A stretch of 64,000 nt of DNA, from assembly GCF_954871325.1 (NCBI RefSeq), contig NC_088775.1, positions 28,249,561 to 28,313,560 on the forward strand. The letters are read 5' to 3'. This document shows positions 47,691 to 58,926 of this stretch, one piece after another. Every line of letters begins with the position of its first letter. Within the stretch, counting starts at the first letter, position 1. The notes beneath the pieces were generated by a model. That model searched no databases and was not told the origin of the DNA. It was given only the letters and a program-made list of their open reading frames with translations. This DNA is from Gordionus sp. m RMFG-2023. Its lineage: Eukaryota; Nematomorpha; Gordioida; Chordodea; Parachordodidae. A program made the position numbers and the translations under genes.

Positions 47691-47989
47691 TAATCAAAAT
47701 ATTTTTGTCAAATATATAAATAAATTTATGTTTAGAACACATTAATATTTTATGTAATAAATGTTTTGCATGTCAAATTTAGCATATTTCAATGCTCTAT
47801 ATTTTTTATATATTAGAATGTATTAGTGTAATTTTTTTTTATATTGAAGAATAAAGATCCATATTATGAATTATCATGATTATATGATGGATAAGTTATT
47901 TTTTTAAATTTTATATTTGAAACTTAAAAAAGTAAGCTATTTAAAATATTTTGGCACAAATTATTATTATCCTCATTAGTGTTGCGTAA

Positions 47990-48375
47990 TCGGCTAATTT
48001 TAGCCGACTAAAAACGGCTTAGCCGAGATTTTAGGTGGAAAAATCGGCTAAGCCTAATTAGGTATAGCCTAAAAATCGGCTAAGCCTAATTAGGCTAAGC
48101 CTAAAAATCGGCTAAACGAAATTAGGCTAAGCCTAAAATCGGCTAAACCTAATTAGGCTAAGCCTAAAAATCGGCTAAACGAAATTAGGCTAAGCCTAAA
48201 AATCGGCTAAACCTAATTAGGCTAAGCCTAAAAATCGGCTAAACCTAAAAATCGGCTAAACCTAATTAGGCTAAGTCTAAAAATCGGCTAAGCCTAAAAA
48301 TTGGCTAAGCCTAAAAATCGGCTAAGCCTAAAAATTGGCTAAGCCTAAAAATGGGCTAAGCCTAAAAATAGACTA
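47990..48375. repeat. Subterminal ggctaagcctaattaggctaagcc tract
   Basis: About 15 near-tandem copies of aaaatcggctaagcctaatt/aggct, itself a palindrome. A shorter mirrored tract lies at 52245-52400, and related tracts are at 15362-15515 and 23150-23255 in the sister element. Confidence 0.8.
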
Positions 48376-48830
48376 AAATAAATTATTCAAAATTCTGCAT
48401 CGATGCTTAGCATTAATTATTATTTATTTATTTTAGTAAAATAATTTATTTTATTTATATTTAATGTAAATATTTTATTATTATCAACAAATAAACATGA
48501 TATGATTTAATATTTTTTATTTATATTATTATATTTTGAAATAAAAATAAATTTATTTATTTGATGTTTTTTTAATAAAAAAAAATAATATGCTGCTATA
48601 TTGTAAAAATGTAATATTCTTTAAATATAATTTATTAGTGATTTTCACAATCTTCTTTGTAAATACATCTTTTGAGGAATTATATTGTAAATTTTATTAG
48701 ATAAATAAACAATCTTTTAGGTGAAATCTTATATCATTTTTTTTAAATTATCTATTTATTATTAAATGAGGTGGATTTTATGAAACTTTTTTGATGTTAT
48801 TTTATATGATCTTTTTAAGGATAATATTTT

Positions 48831-50630
48831 AATGTGATAATTGTCATAATCGTTCTTTTATAAGTTTTTTGAATTTTTTTGAAGAAAGTATGTTAAAATA
48901 AGTATTAATAACATGTGCAAATACAAATTTAGTGATGATGTACCAATGAAAAGTGACAATTGTCATAATCGTTATTTTTAAAGTTTTTCGAATTTTTTTG
49001 ACGAAAATATGTTAAAATAAGAATTAATAACATGTGTAAATATAAATTTAGTGAAGATGTACCAATGAAAAGTGACAATTGTCATAATGGTTAATTTTAA
49101 AGTTTTTTGAATTTTTTTGACGAAAATTTGTTAAAATAAGTATTAATAACATGTGTAAATATAAATTTAGTGAATTGTCATAATCGTTATTTTTAAAGTT
49201 TTTCGAATTTTTTTGACGAAAATATGTTAAAATAAGAATTAATAACATGTGTAAATATAAATTTAGTGAAGATGTACCAATGAAGTGACAATTGTCATAA
49301 TGGTTAATTTTAAAGTTTTTTGACGAAAATTTGTTAAAATAAGTATTAATAACATGTGTAAATATAAATTTAGTGAAGATGTACCATAGAAAAGTGACAA
49401 TTGTCATAATCGTTATTTTTTAAGTTTTTCGAATTTTTTTGACGAAAATATGTTAAAATAAGAATTAATAACATGTGTAAATATAAATTTAGTGAAGATG
49501 TACCAATGAAAAGTGACAATTGTCATAATGGTTAATTTTAAAGTTTTTTGAATTTTTTTGACGAAAATTTGTTAAAATAAGTACTAATAACATGTGTAAA
49601 TATAAATTTAGTGAAGATGTACCATAGAAAAGTGACAATTGTCATAATCATTATTTTTAAAGTTTTTCGAATTTTTTTTACGAAAATATGTTAAAATAAG
49701 AATTAATAACATGTGTAAATATAAATTTAGTGAAGATGTACCAATGAAAAGTGACAATTGTCATAATGGTTAATTTTAAAGTTTTTTGAATTTTTTTGAC
49801 GAAAATTTGTTAAAATAAGTATTAATAACATGTGTAAATATAAATTTATTGAAGATGTACCATAGAAAAGTGACAATTGTCATAATCGTTATTTTTAAAG
49901 TTTTTCGAATTTTTTTGACGAAAATATGTTAAAATAAGAATTAATAACATGTGTAAATATAAATTTAGTGAAGATGTACCAATGAAAAGTGACAATTGTC
50001 ATAATGGTTAATTTTAAAGTTTTTTAAATTTTTTTGACGAAAATATGTCAAAATAAGTATTAATAACATGTGTAAATATAAATTTAGTGAAGATAGTGAC
50101 ATTTGTCATAATCGTTAATTTTAAAGTTTTTTGATTTTTTTTGAAGAAAATATGTTAAAATAAGTATTAATAACATGTGTAAATATAAATTTAGTGAAGA
50201 TGTACCAATGAAAAATGACATTTGTCATTATTGTTATTTTTAATGTTTTTTGAATTTTTTTGAAGAAAATATGTTAAAATAAATATTAAAAACATGTTTA
50301 AATAAAAATTTAGTGAAGATGTACCATAGAAAAGTGACAATTGTCATAATCGTTATCTTTAAAGTTTTTTGAATTTTTTTGACGAAAATATGTTAAAATA
50401 AGTATTAATAACATGTGTAAATATAAATTTAGTGAAGATGTACCAATGAAAAGGGACAATTGTCATAATCGTTATTTTTAAAATTTTTTGAATTTTATTG
50501 ACAAAGATATTTTAAAATAAGTATTGATAACATGTTTAAATAAAAATTTAGTGAAAATGTACTCTAGATAAGCGACAATTGTCATAATCGTTATTTTTAA
50601 AGTTTTTTGATTTTTTTTGACGAAAATAGT
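48831..50630 (-). repeat. Satellite array, left arm, about 15 monomers in a dimeric pattern
   Basis: The monomer is about 119 bp with gtgacaattgtcataatcg, ttttgacgaaaatatg, ttaataacatgtgtaaatat and agtgaagatgtacca. Two variants alternate between about 48.95 and 50.05 kb: one has ataatggttaattttaaag with accaatgaaaag, the other ataatcgttatttttaaag with accatagaaaag. The variant sites at 49526, 49764 and 50002 are spaced exactly 238 bp apart, giving a dimer unit. Confidence 0.9.
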
Positions 50631-50920
50631 TAACCTGCATCGATATTGATTTTAAAATAGAAAAAAAGGTTTACCCAAATTTTAAACAAGATTGTCTGAT
50701 GAAAATTGGTAAAAAAAATAATAATTTCTAACTTAGGATTAGATATTATGATATAAATTTTGCATATTAATTTCTGACCCGATGAACAAATGTAATAAAA
50801 TGCCAATTTGCTCCTGTTTTTGGGGAAGAATCTATTATTACCATATGTGTTTCTATGGCATATACTTAGGCAATTTTAATTTTACAATCTATATTTTTAC
50901 CCATTTACATCAAAGAAATT
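50631..50920. other. Spacer between opposed satellite arrays
   Basis: Unique AT-rich sequence, unlike the spacer of the 15.4 kb element. No gene is recognised. Confidence 0.5.
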
Positions 50921-51775
50921 TTAAAAATAACGATTATGACAATTGTCACTTTTCATTGTCTTCACTAAATTTATATTTACACATGTTATTAATACTTATT
51001 TTAACATATTTTCGTCAAAAAATTCAAAAAACTTTAAAAATAACCATTATGACAATGTCAATTTTCTATGGTACATCTTCACTAAATTTTATTTAAACAT
51101 GTTATCAATACTTATTTTAACATATTTTCTTCAAAAAAATTCAAAAAACTTATAAAATAACGATTATGACAATTGTCACTTTTCTATGGTACATCTTCAC
51201 TAAATTTATATTTACACATGTTATTAATACTTATTTTAACAAATTTTCTTCAAAAAAATTCCAAAAACCTATAAAATAACGATTATGATAATTGTCACTT
51301 TTCTATGGTACATCTTCACTAAATTTTTATTTAAACATGTTTTTACTACTTATTTTAACATATTTTTTTCAAAAAAATTCAAAAAACGTATAAAATAACG
51401 ATTATGACAATTGTCACTTTTCTATGGTACATCTTCACTAAATTTTTATTTAAACATGTTTTTAATACTTATTTTAACATATTTTCTTCAAAAAAATACA
51501 AAATACTTTAAAAATAACTATTATGACAATTGTCAATTTTCTATGGTACATCTTCACTAAATTTTTATTTAAACATGTTATTAATACTTATTTTAACATA
51601 TTGTCGTCAAAAAAAATCAAAAAACTTTAAAAATAGCGATTATGACAATTGTCACTTTTCTTTGGTACATCTTCACTAAATTTATATTTACACATGTTAT
51701 TAATACTTATTTTAACCTATTTTCTTCAAAAAAATTCAAAAAACTTATAAAATAACGATTATGACAATTGTCAAA
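50921..51775 (+). repeat. Satellite array, right arm, about 7 monomers
   Basis: The same monomer as 48831-50630 in opposite orientation (cgattatgacaattgtcac, ggtacatcttcactaaattt). It is shorter than the left array. Confidence 0.9.
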
Positions 51776-52613
51776 TTAAAATATTATCCTTAAAAAGATC
51801 ATATAAAATCATCAAAAAAGTTTCATAAAATCCATCTCATTTAATAAAAAATAGATAATTTTAAAAAAATGATAAAAAAATTATAAAAGATTTCACCTAA
51901 AAGATTGTTTATTTATCTAATAAAATTTACAATATAATTCCTCAATAAAATATGTATTTATAAAGAAGATTGTGAAAATCACTAATAAATTATATTAAAA
52001 AGAATATTACAATTTTACAATATAGCAGCATATTATTTTTTTTATTAAAATAACATCAAATAAATAAATTTATTTTCATTTCAAAATATAATAATATAAA
52101 TAAAAAATATTAAATCATATCAATTTTATTTGTTGATAATATTAAAATATTTACATTAAATATAAATAAAATAAATTATTTTACTAAAATAAATAAATAA
52201 TAATTAATACTAAGCATCGATGCAGAATTTTGACTAATTTAATTTTAGCAGATTTATATAGGCTTAGCCGATTTTTAGGCTTAACCTAATTAGGCTTAGC
52301 CGATTTTTAGTTTTAGCCGATTTTTAGGCTTAGCCTAATTAGGCTTAGCCGATTTTTAGGCTTAGCCTTATTAGGCTTAGGCGTAGTTTTTAGCCGATTA
52401 CGCAACACTAATCCTCATCATCTTCAATCTTGGCTTATGAAATTAAAATATTTTATCAAGCTTAAGGTTAGATCTATCTTATATCCAAATATCAATTAAT
52501 GAATATAATTGGATATATACATTTGAAATTGGGGTCTATTAAACCCCACCCGAGTACTAACGTCATTTTTTTCACCGGAGTATTGAAGGGTTAATAAGGC
52601 AACAGAATTTAAT

Positions 52614-53100
52614 TTAATGACCTGGATTACAAGTCTTCGACGAAGATAAAATCCTTATTTTGGGCCCTCTTTTTTGACCGAAATTCGTCTGCCCAAATAT
52701 TTTTATTAGGTCTTGGAGTTGAGGACCAAAGGTTGTAACAGCGGTCATGATGGCTGAAACGAAATAATATAGATCAGACATGTCCATATATTTATCACAT
52801 TTTAATTTTTCTGTAACTACTAAATCTTTTAATTGAGCTAAAGGGTTGATGCAAGAAAAATCCCAACCTATAAATTTGTCATCATCCCAAGGTAACCTAA
52901 TGATTCCATCCGGTCTTCTATTGTCAGAAACAAACCAGTGGATTCTGCCGTAGAAGAAATCTAAGTTAAATTTAAAGCACACTTGATAAGCGAGTTTCAC
53001 GAGATGTGACGGAGAGCTCACCTGCCACTTTAATGCATTGAAGGAAAATCGGATCGAATCAGCCTGTTCAGAACATAGGAATTCCTTTTTGAATATAATT
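52614..53100 (-). pseudogene. RPDG-type nuclease-like domain of mobile-element origin
   Basis: A 135-codon open frame (52614-53021) extends upstream in frame to about 53100 (KKEFLCSEQADSIRFSFNAL). Key features are SDNRRPDGIIRLPW, then a hydrophobic strand FIGWDFSCINPLAQ, then EKLKCDKYMDMSDLYYFVSA and TFGPQLQDLIKIFGQ. From memory this matches a C-terminal module common in uncharacterised invertebrate ORFs associated with mobile elements. In those, RRPDGxxxxPW...WDxT is followed by EKxxKYxxL...YxFxPxAxExxG. The spacing of the D and D residues suggests a PD-(D/E)XK-like fold (inference). No reverse transcriptase or recombinase was found next to it. Its GC level and codon use are coding-like. It could be a host exon captured from such an element. 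Confidence 0.5.
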
Positions 53101-54522
53101 AAGATTTCTTCAAATCTTTATGATTTTCTTATTGAAATATTGGAGAAGTGCATCTTGAAAAAGAATCGAAATAGTAATGAAAAGGGATAAATATTGTATT
53201 ACATTATATTTTTAAGTAATTTTTTTATAGAATAATTATTACTTAATCAAGCAGTTTTACTGGTATCTCTCTTTTTCGTGGTTAACTGTAGTCTATACGA
53301 TATTATTTTAGTGTTTCCTAAAAGAAAAAGAATATGAGATTTAAACCTTGATAAGAATTTTTTTTTGTATTAGAAAAGGTTCATACATTATGCTTTATAT
53401 TTTTTATAAGTTATTTAGTGATAGTCAAGTTTACCTTAAATAATACTAAAAACCCACTTAACCTGTAAAAAAATCAACTCCGAAGGTATTGGAATTGTTA
53501 TATTTGAATATTAATTTGAATAGAGAATAATTGTTATATTTTTATGAATACTTATATTTAATTATATTTTTTCAATATATTTTTATGAATACTCATATGT
53601 AATTATATTTTTCAATATATTTTATGAATTTTAAATGTATTTGCATATTAAAAAATCGTATATAATGGAAAGATTTTATATAATCATGATCATTATTATT
53701 TTTATTAGATAGAATTGGAATAAAGAGTAAAATTAGTAAATTTAGTATTGAAATTATTAAATAATTATATGTCTCTCCCACTAATTCGACATTAATTAAC
53801 AATAGTAACACAGCTTACTACAGGAATTTCTATCTTGTCCCGGTTAAAAAGATTATTCAGGCTCCATGTTTCAATGCGCTCTTAAAAAATATCTATTTTT
53901 ATACTATATAGTATTAAGATATTTTCTAAAATTATATCATTTATATTTATGCAGCGGTGTTAAAAAAATTTGAGGGTAGACCCTAAGTTGCGCTATCTCC
54001 AGTATTGCAGAGCGCTATTTTTAAAAGGTAGCTTTACCGTAACGTGCTACTTTTTTTTGAAACAGCGTAGCGAAACTGTTAATCTCTTTTTCTCCTGCCC
54101 TTTTTCGAATTAAGCTTATTTCCATAATACAATTTCATATTTAAAGTAAATTATTATATTTCTGAATTTTTTATAAATCTTTAAAATATATATTAATTTA
54201 CTTATAAATAAAAAAAACATATTTAACAAAAATAACTTTAATTTTGAATAAAATATAACAATAAATAAAATTCAATCAAATTATAAATACAATAATTAAA
54301 CTAATTAAAATGTAACATGCATGATGAATTATTAAATACTGAAATCATACAAGATATTATGAGATTAATTAATTTAAAAATTTCATATCAAAATCAATTT
54401 GTCAATTTTAGGCTCCTATAGAAAGTGATTAAAAAAATCTTAATTTGTAAACGAGGTTAATAATAAAAATGAAAAAAAAACATTTTCTGATTCTCTTCTA
54501 GTATTACCCCTTGTTCCACCGT
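53101..54522. other. AT-rich DNA downstream of QSOX
   Basis: No supported gene. Around 53540-53630 a short direct duplication (tatttttatgaatactcata and its neighbour) is visible. Near 53950-54080 there is a slightly GC-richer patch of unknown origin. Confidence 0.4.
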
Positions 54523-54959
54523 TCAAATTTTGATTTTTTGAATGTGTAACATTTGACAGAAGTGGCGGACAGATACAAGATTGAACAAATTTGACAGCGA
54601 GGAATGACGATGATATTGGTATAAAGGATTTAGCGGTCGGTGTAGATTTAACGGAAAACGGGCCCGTTTAGAGTTAATTAGTCCGAACCGACGCGATAAA
54701 TATAGAATGAGGATTAACAAGCAGCCTAGGAGGGATAACGAGGCGGCCAGACCACAAAAGTAAAAGTTTTCCATGGTGAGGGCATACGGTTCATAGCGGA
54801 CAGATTTAATGTTAGCAACCGTAGGTATCAATCGATCAGAAAAAGGCGGAATGTTGTTGAGAAGATTTAGCTCTTGGGATGCCACAGCTACGACATTGGT
54901 AGGGCCATAATGAAATATCAGGTAACGGAGAATAGCTTCGCGGTTCGAGTAAACAAATT
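54523..54959 (-). CDS. QSOX: QSOX last exon: end of ERV region and membrane anchor
   Basis: A strong acceptor (tttttttttaaacag, plus strand 54960-54975) opens a frame beginning FVYSNREAILRYLIFHYGPT NVV. That is the helix following the ERV/ALR core in QSOX (the ...EVLxFLxxHYGxxNI segment). A linker follows, then one transmembrane segment (FYFCGLAASLSLLGCLLILI) followed by basic residues (LSRRFGLINSKRAR), as expected for a type I Golgi or ER membrane anchor. It joins the exon at 60746-61145 in frame: that exon ends with one codon base (g) and this one starts with aa, completing a Glu codon. The frame ends at 54523. QSOX introduces disulfides into secretory proteins using FAD and O2. My first impression of a tweety-like N-terminus was dropped because of the splice phase and the helix. 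Confidence 0.75.
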
Positions 54960-55389
54960 CTGTTTAAAAAAAAGAGTAAAGTTAATTAAGGTGAAAAGGA
55001 TTGATAAAATGATGTGATACATAAAAGCGTTGAGAGGAATATAAAAATATCCAACACCAAAATTAATAGATATTCAGTGATGGATTTAGAAGGGTCTCGA
55101 GGTTTGTAAACCCCATTTCCATATTTTATAGACAAACACTTGCTGCATACCAAGAGGTACAATTATTGCAGAAAAGATTGGAGCAAATGATAATATACTA
55201 TTTTTAATAGATATAGTTATAAAATTACTATTACTAAGAAAAAATGACTGCACATAATTAAAATGACAAGAATAAATTTGCAAATAATCAATTTAAAATT
55301 TTCAGAAAAAGCAAAAATAATTCAAGTATTTTTTCGATCACTTGTATCTAAATACTGCATTCTCAGCTTAATGGCAATCCAGGTTTAGT

Positions 55390-56426
55390 CAGGTAAGCCA
55401 TTTTCCCCTCTAATTTTAGGCGGTCTTGAGCATCATGGAGGATTCATTTTCCTCACATTCGCCGGTACATTTATCCAGATCTTAGGCCTTCCTCGATGTT
55501 TTGATCTTCCAATTTCCATCAAGGTGCATCTCTTTACCCAGTCATGTTTTGGTTTACATTATACATGCCTAAACCATCTTAGTCTGTTTTTTCTCATTAC
55601 CACTCCAATCGCTTCTATTCCCATCTTTTTTCTAACTCTCAGAGATACCCCGCTCTATCCATCATACTCATTTCCGTTCTCTCATATTTAGCTTCGTGAG
55701 CCATTTTCATTGACCATGTTTCATAGCCATAATATAAGCAACTCATCACCCAACTAATGTAAACCTTCCCTTTAACTTTAGAGAGACGTTTTTCTTTGTT
55801 AGAATAGAGGACATCGCTCTAAACTTCTTCCATGCTTGTCTGACCCATGCAACAACAGCAGAATCTACACCTCCATCGGACCCAAATAGCAAAACTCTAT
55901 CTTTCCCAGGGTTAACCCATTGCCAATATCCAAACCACCATTTTCTACGATAACATTATGTACGCCTTTTTTGCATATTCAACAAACAAAAGTCAATAGT
56001 AAGAGACTTATTTTTCTAACTACATCTTTGCACCCATTTCTGGCGTCTGGTGCATTGGAATGAATTTCTAGCAAATTCCTTCCACACCAAAAGGACAGTT
56101 GCCGGATTCCTCCACAGATTATCTCCACCAACCATCACCTTTGTCTTTATTGCATTCATTTTCAAACCTTTTGTTTCGATAGATAGTTTCTGTCTAGTAA
56201 TTTTATCCCTCAATTCTTCCTCACTATTCGCCATTAATACAAGGTCATGTGCATATAATAGCTTCTATGGAAATTTTTCACCCATCTCTCAAGCCACCAC
56301 ACCATTATTAAGATAAATAATAATGGACTAGGCACGGATCCCTGATGAATCCTACCTTCGCTTCAAAGCTTACATTATCTATATCATCCGTCTGTACCGC
56401 AATATGTGCTCACACATACATTGTCA
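55390..56426 (-). pseudogene. LINE reverse transcriptase, C-terminal half, decayed
   Basis: On the minus strand the sequence shows HQGSVPSPLLFILIM, then a decayed catalytic box LLYAHDLVLMANSEEELRDK (YADD expected), KGLKMNAIKTKVMVGGDN, and further on VYISWVMSCLYYGYETWSMK. This is the order of RTE/jockey-like LINEs whose RT is followed by a YGSETW motif. Frame changes and stops are frequent. It lies in the QSOX intron in the same orientation as the gene. A ZMYM-like hAT (56427-58112) separates it from its upstream part at 58113-58200. Confidence 0.8.
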
Positions 56427-58112
56427 CAGTGGCGTATCCAGGATTTTCTTATGGGGTAAAAATTTTGGGGGCTTCGCCCCCAATCCTCCCTTACCTGCCC
56501 TTCGGCGGGCTTATTTTAGCTATTCTATTAAATTATTCATAATTTAATAATAATTATATTTCTATTTTAATCTATTATTTAATAATTCGTGCTTATGGAT
56601 ATTACAAGCCTATTTTTTATTATTTTAAGTTAGGTATATTATATTTAATAAAGTTTTTTTTAAATGTAAAGTTGAAATAAAGTTTAATGTCATTTTTTTT
56701 AAATAAAATTTACTTTAAAAACTAGCCTCAGCTTAAATTCTCATACAATAAAAGTAGAATATAATTTTTTTTATTGAAAATACTAATAGTAGTGTGTATA
56801 AAATTTTGACTAGAAAATAATTTAAAAAACAAGTTTTTTTTAACTTCTTATCAAATACAATGTTATACAAATTTTTTTATTAAATACTATTATAATGTGA
56901 TTTTTAATTTTCGTGGGAATGTTGCCAATTCATCAAGAATTTCGTTTGTCGTTGGAACCAAATCTCAGTGGATATTTAACAGAGCCCCATTTAGCCGAGG
57001 TTCGGAAGTAGTACTTCGTAAATATGTTTTCAACCTTCTCAAGTTGGAAAAAGTCCTTTCATTCGTACATGTTGTAATAGGCAAACATGCAAGAATATAA
57101 AACAACTTCAAAATATTAGGAAATTGAGCCAAGGTTTCTTTACACCGATTGAGCGCATCAATAGCATGCTCAGGTAAGATAGCTAAACGTAGTAAATATT
57201 TATACCACAATTCGAATTCACTGATTAAATTTATTTCAGTATCAATATCATAGGAATAAAATTTTGCTAAATATTTAATTTTACCAATAGTCGCATTAGA
57301 AAACGAAGAAGGATCTTTGGGTAATAAAACTTGAAGATTGCTAAAGACTTGTTTTTTATCTACAAACCGTACTTTTATTTGCGATAAAAAAGTATTTAAG
57401 AATGGGATGAAAATAGATATTTTATAATATTCTTCAGTTGAGCCAATATTTATTTTACATCTTAATAATTGCCTAGGTGCTAGACGAGGTTTAATTAGTG
57501 TTATATCATAAAATTTAGCCTTCGATTCAACGTCTAGATAAATATTATGAAAATATTCATCCTTATTGTATCTACCTGTTCATATATATTTTCCGCCAAA
57601 TCAATAACCTGAACCAAATCTAAATTTGGTTTTTGTAAATTTCTACAAAGTAGTGAGCTATAGGAAAATAATTTATTGATGCAACTAGCAGCAATTATAA
57701 ACTCTGATTGATCAATTGAATTCAATAATGATATAGCTTCTGACGACACATTTCTTTTTTTCATGCTCAGCCTTATTTAACTTTTGTATTTCTATTTCTT
57801 CTGTTAAAAATACTTATTAATTCTAACTCACTAATAATTTTGAATTTAATAAAATAATTATATATAATAATAAAATAAATTACCGTTTGATTTCAATCTC
57901 TTTGACTAAAAAATTTTCCATTTTATTAATTATTTATAAAAAATAAGTTTTATGTTGGAAAATGATATTCAAATATTTGTAAAATTGTGATTGCGGGGGG
58001 GGGGGGGGGGTGGGGTAAATTATAATTAGCTTAAAATGATATTTATGAAAACAGTCAAATTTGCGATGGGGGAGGGGATTTCCCTCTTTTCCCCCCATTG
58101 GTTACGCGCCTG
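56427..58112 (-). mobile_element. ZMYM-like hAT inserted in a LINE
   Basis: The ends are cagtggcgtatccagg (left) and ggttacgcgcctg (right), with G/C tracts just inside (cttcgcccccaatcc; a long G run near 58000). The flanks do not match, so bases were probably lost on one side; about 50 codons of the interrupted LINE are also missing. The minus strand carries a decayed transposase at 56965-57764. Confidence 0.7.
56965..57764 (-). pseudogene. ZMYM1-like hAT transposase C-terminal relic
   Basis: 57764-57534 reads SSEAISLLNSIDQSEFIIAA ... LAENIYEQVD. After a frame change near 57545 it continues NIYLDVESKAKFYDITLIKP and ISEFELWYKYLLRLAILPEH, ending with the dimerisation block ITTCTNERTFSNLRRLKTYL then RSTTSEPRLNGALLNIH. 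This order is typical of ZMYM1-like (52 kDa repressor-like) hAT transposases. The N-terminal zinc finger and first catalytic motif are missing. The same C-terminal motif occurs in the relic at 9890-10380. Confidence 0.8.
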
Positions 58113-58200
58113 TTTGCAAGATTTTTCTCCTGTATTTGTCTCACCACAAAAATGCATAACCAAATTACATTTCATCAATTTTCATTTGTTCCCTTATCCA
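58113..58200 (-). pseudogene. LINE reverse transcriptase, upstream piece
   Basis: The minus strand reads IFVVRQIQEKNLA, the ...AIFIVRQLQEKFLAKNK motif that precedes the first catalytic aspartate in RTE/jockey-like RTs. The intervening catalytic part up to 56426 is partly missing around the hAT insertion. Confidence 0.55.
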
Positions 58201-58224
58201 CTTCTCTAACACCCTCTCAAATAG

Positions 58225-58926
58225 GGGAGACCAGGGCTAGTGGGAGCAATTTTTGTCAAAATCATCATAGCTCCAAAAATAATGATCATATAAGATCTTA
58301 CAAAATACCAATAGATACCTTAAACATCTACTTATAAATATATACTGTTATATTTTTTAAATATTTAATAATTATTTCTCTAGAAAGGTTTTAGTATAAG
58401 TCATTTTTTGAATCTAGTAGCCCCAAACCCGTGGTTAGTCGAATAATCGATGGGGCTAGTCGAATCAAGTGGTATTAGGCTTCTTATGGGACAAAAAAAA
58501 ATTTTCAGGTTTAAATATATAACTATGATACTTTATTTATATAATATTCTATTTACAATTATAACAAATAAAATAACAATCTTTTTGACAGAGAACCACT
58601 CTACATTGAAACCAATCTTCAAAATTATAAAAACTTTTAAAATCCTGTTTACATATATTTAAGCATTATATATCAATCTGAAACTTTTCCAAATATTAAA
58701 ATAGATATTAAACTTTCATATAATGTTCATTTTGTTATGTTTAAACTTTTAATTTTTTAATACAACCTAATAATATTAAGTGAAAATATTGTAATTTTTA
58801 CGTCAAAAACATGTCATAACGGATAAAAATTTAAATAGCTAAATATTATAAATTATTTTCATCCCCAATTATGGATATTATAGAATTCTATAACAAGTCC
58901 CTTGCGCCGACTAGCCCTGGTCTCCC
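58225..58926. mobile_element. Inverted-repeat element with ends gggagaccagggctagt
   Basis: The left end gggagaccagggctagtggg and the right end gactagccctggtctccc are near-perfect inverted repeats about 700 bp apart. A related internal motif (ggggctagtcgaa) lies near 58453. No target duplication is clear and no transposase is seen. It lies within the QSOX intron. Confidence 0.65.

Larger units (their letters stand above)
47977..52410. mobile_element. 4.4 kb hAT-like foldback with exact 8 bp target duplication
   Basis: The ends are tagtgttgcgtaatcggcta and tagccgattacgcaacacta. The flanks are atcctcat on both sides (47969-47976 and 52411-52418). Subterminal arms (47977-48830 and 51776-52410) are filled with gctaagcctaattaggct-type palindromes and then AT-rich DNA shared with the 15.4 kb foldback. 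Inside lie two opposed satellite arrays around a spacer at 50631-50920. No transposase. It sits inside the piggyBac at 46198-52590. Confidence 0.9.
46198..52590 (+). mobile_element. piggyBac transposon carrying two nested insertions
   Basis: The ends are ccgttcaatactctgg and ccggagtattgaaggg, each bordered by TTAA (46194-46197 and 52591-52594), the piggyBac target site. Subterminal ggtggggtttaatag-like repeats lie inside both ends. A decayed piggyBac transposase is on the plus strand. Removing the nested elements at 47100-47645 and 47977-52410 leaves about 1.4 kb. The ends are well preserved but the coding part is broken and shortened. Confidence 0.85.

Noticed and set aside
49048-51155. ORFs in the 48-52 kb arrays
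   Set aside because: Satellite-derived frames, as above.
15985-51775. CRISPR array
   Set aside because: Regular spacing of a palindromic motif was considered, but the whole ~119 bp unit repeats, with no variable spacers, and the context is a eukaryotic transposon.
54523-54959. First thought to be the N-terminus of a tweety-family chloride channel
   Set aside because: A strong upstream acceptor, an in-phase join to the QSOX catalytic exon and the ILRYLIFHYGPTNV helix fit QSOX better.
56016-56316. Two overlapping ORFs on opposite strands at 56.0-56.3 kb
   Set aside because: Only the minus strand has LINE RT motifs (ANSEEELRDK, KTKVMVGG); the plus frame is a shadow.
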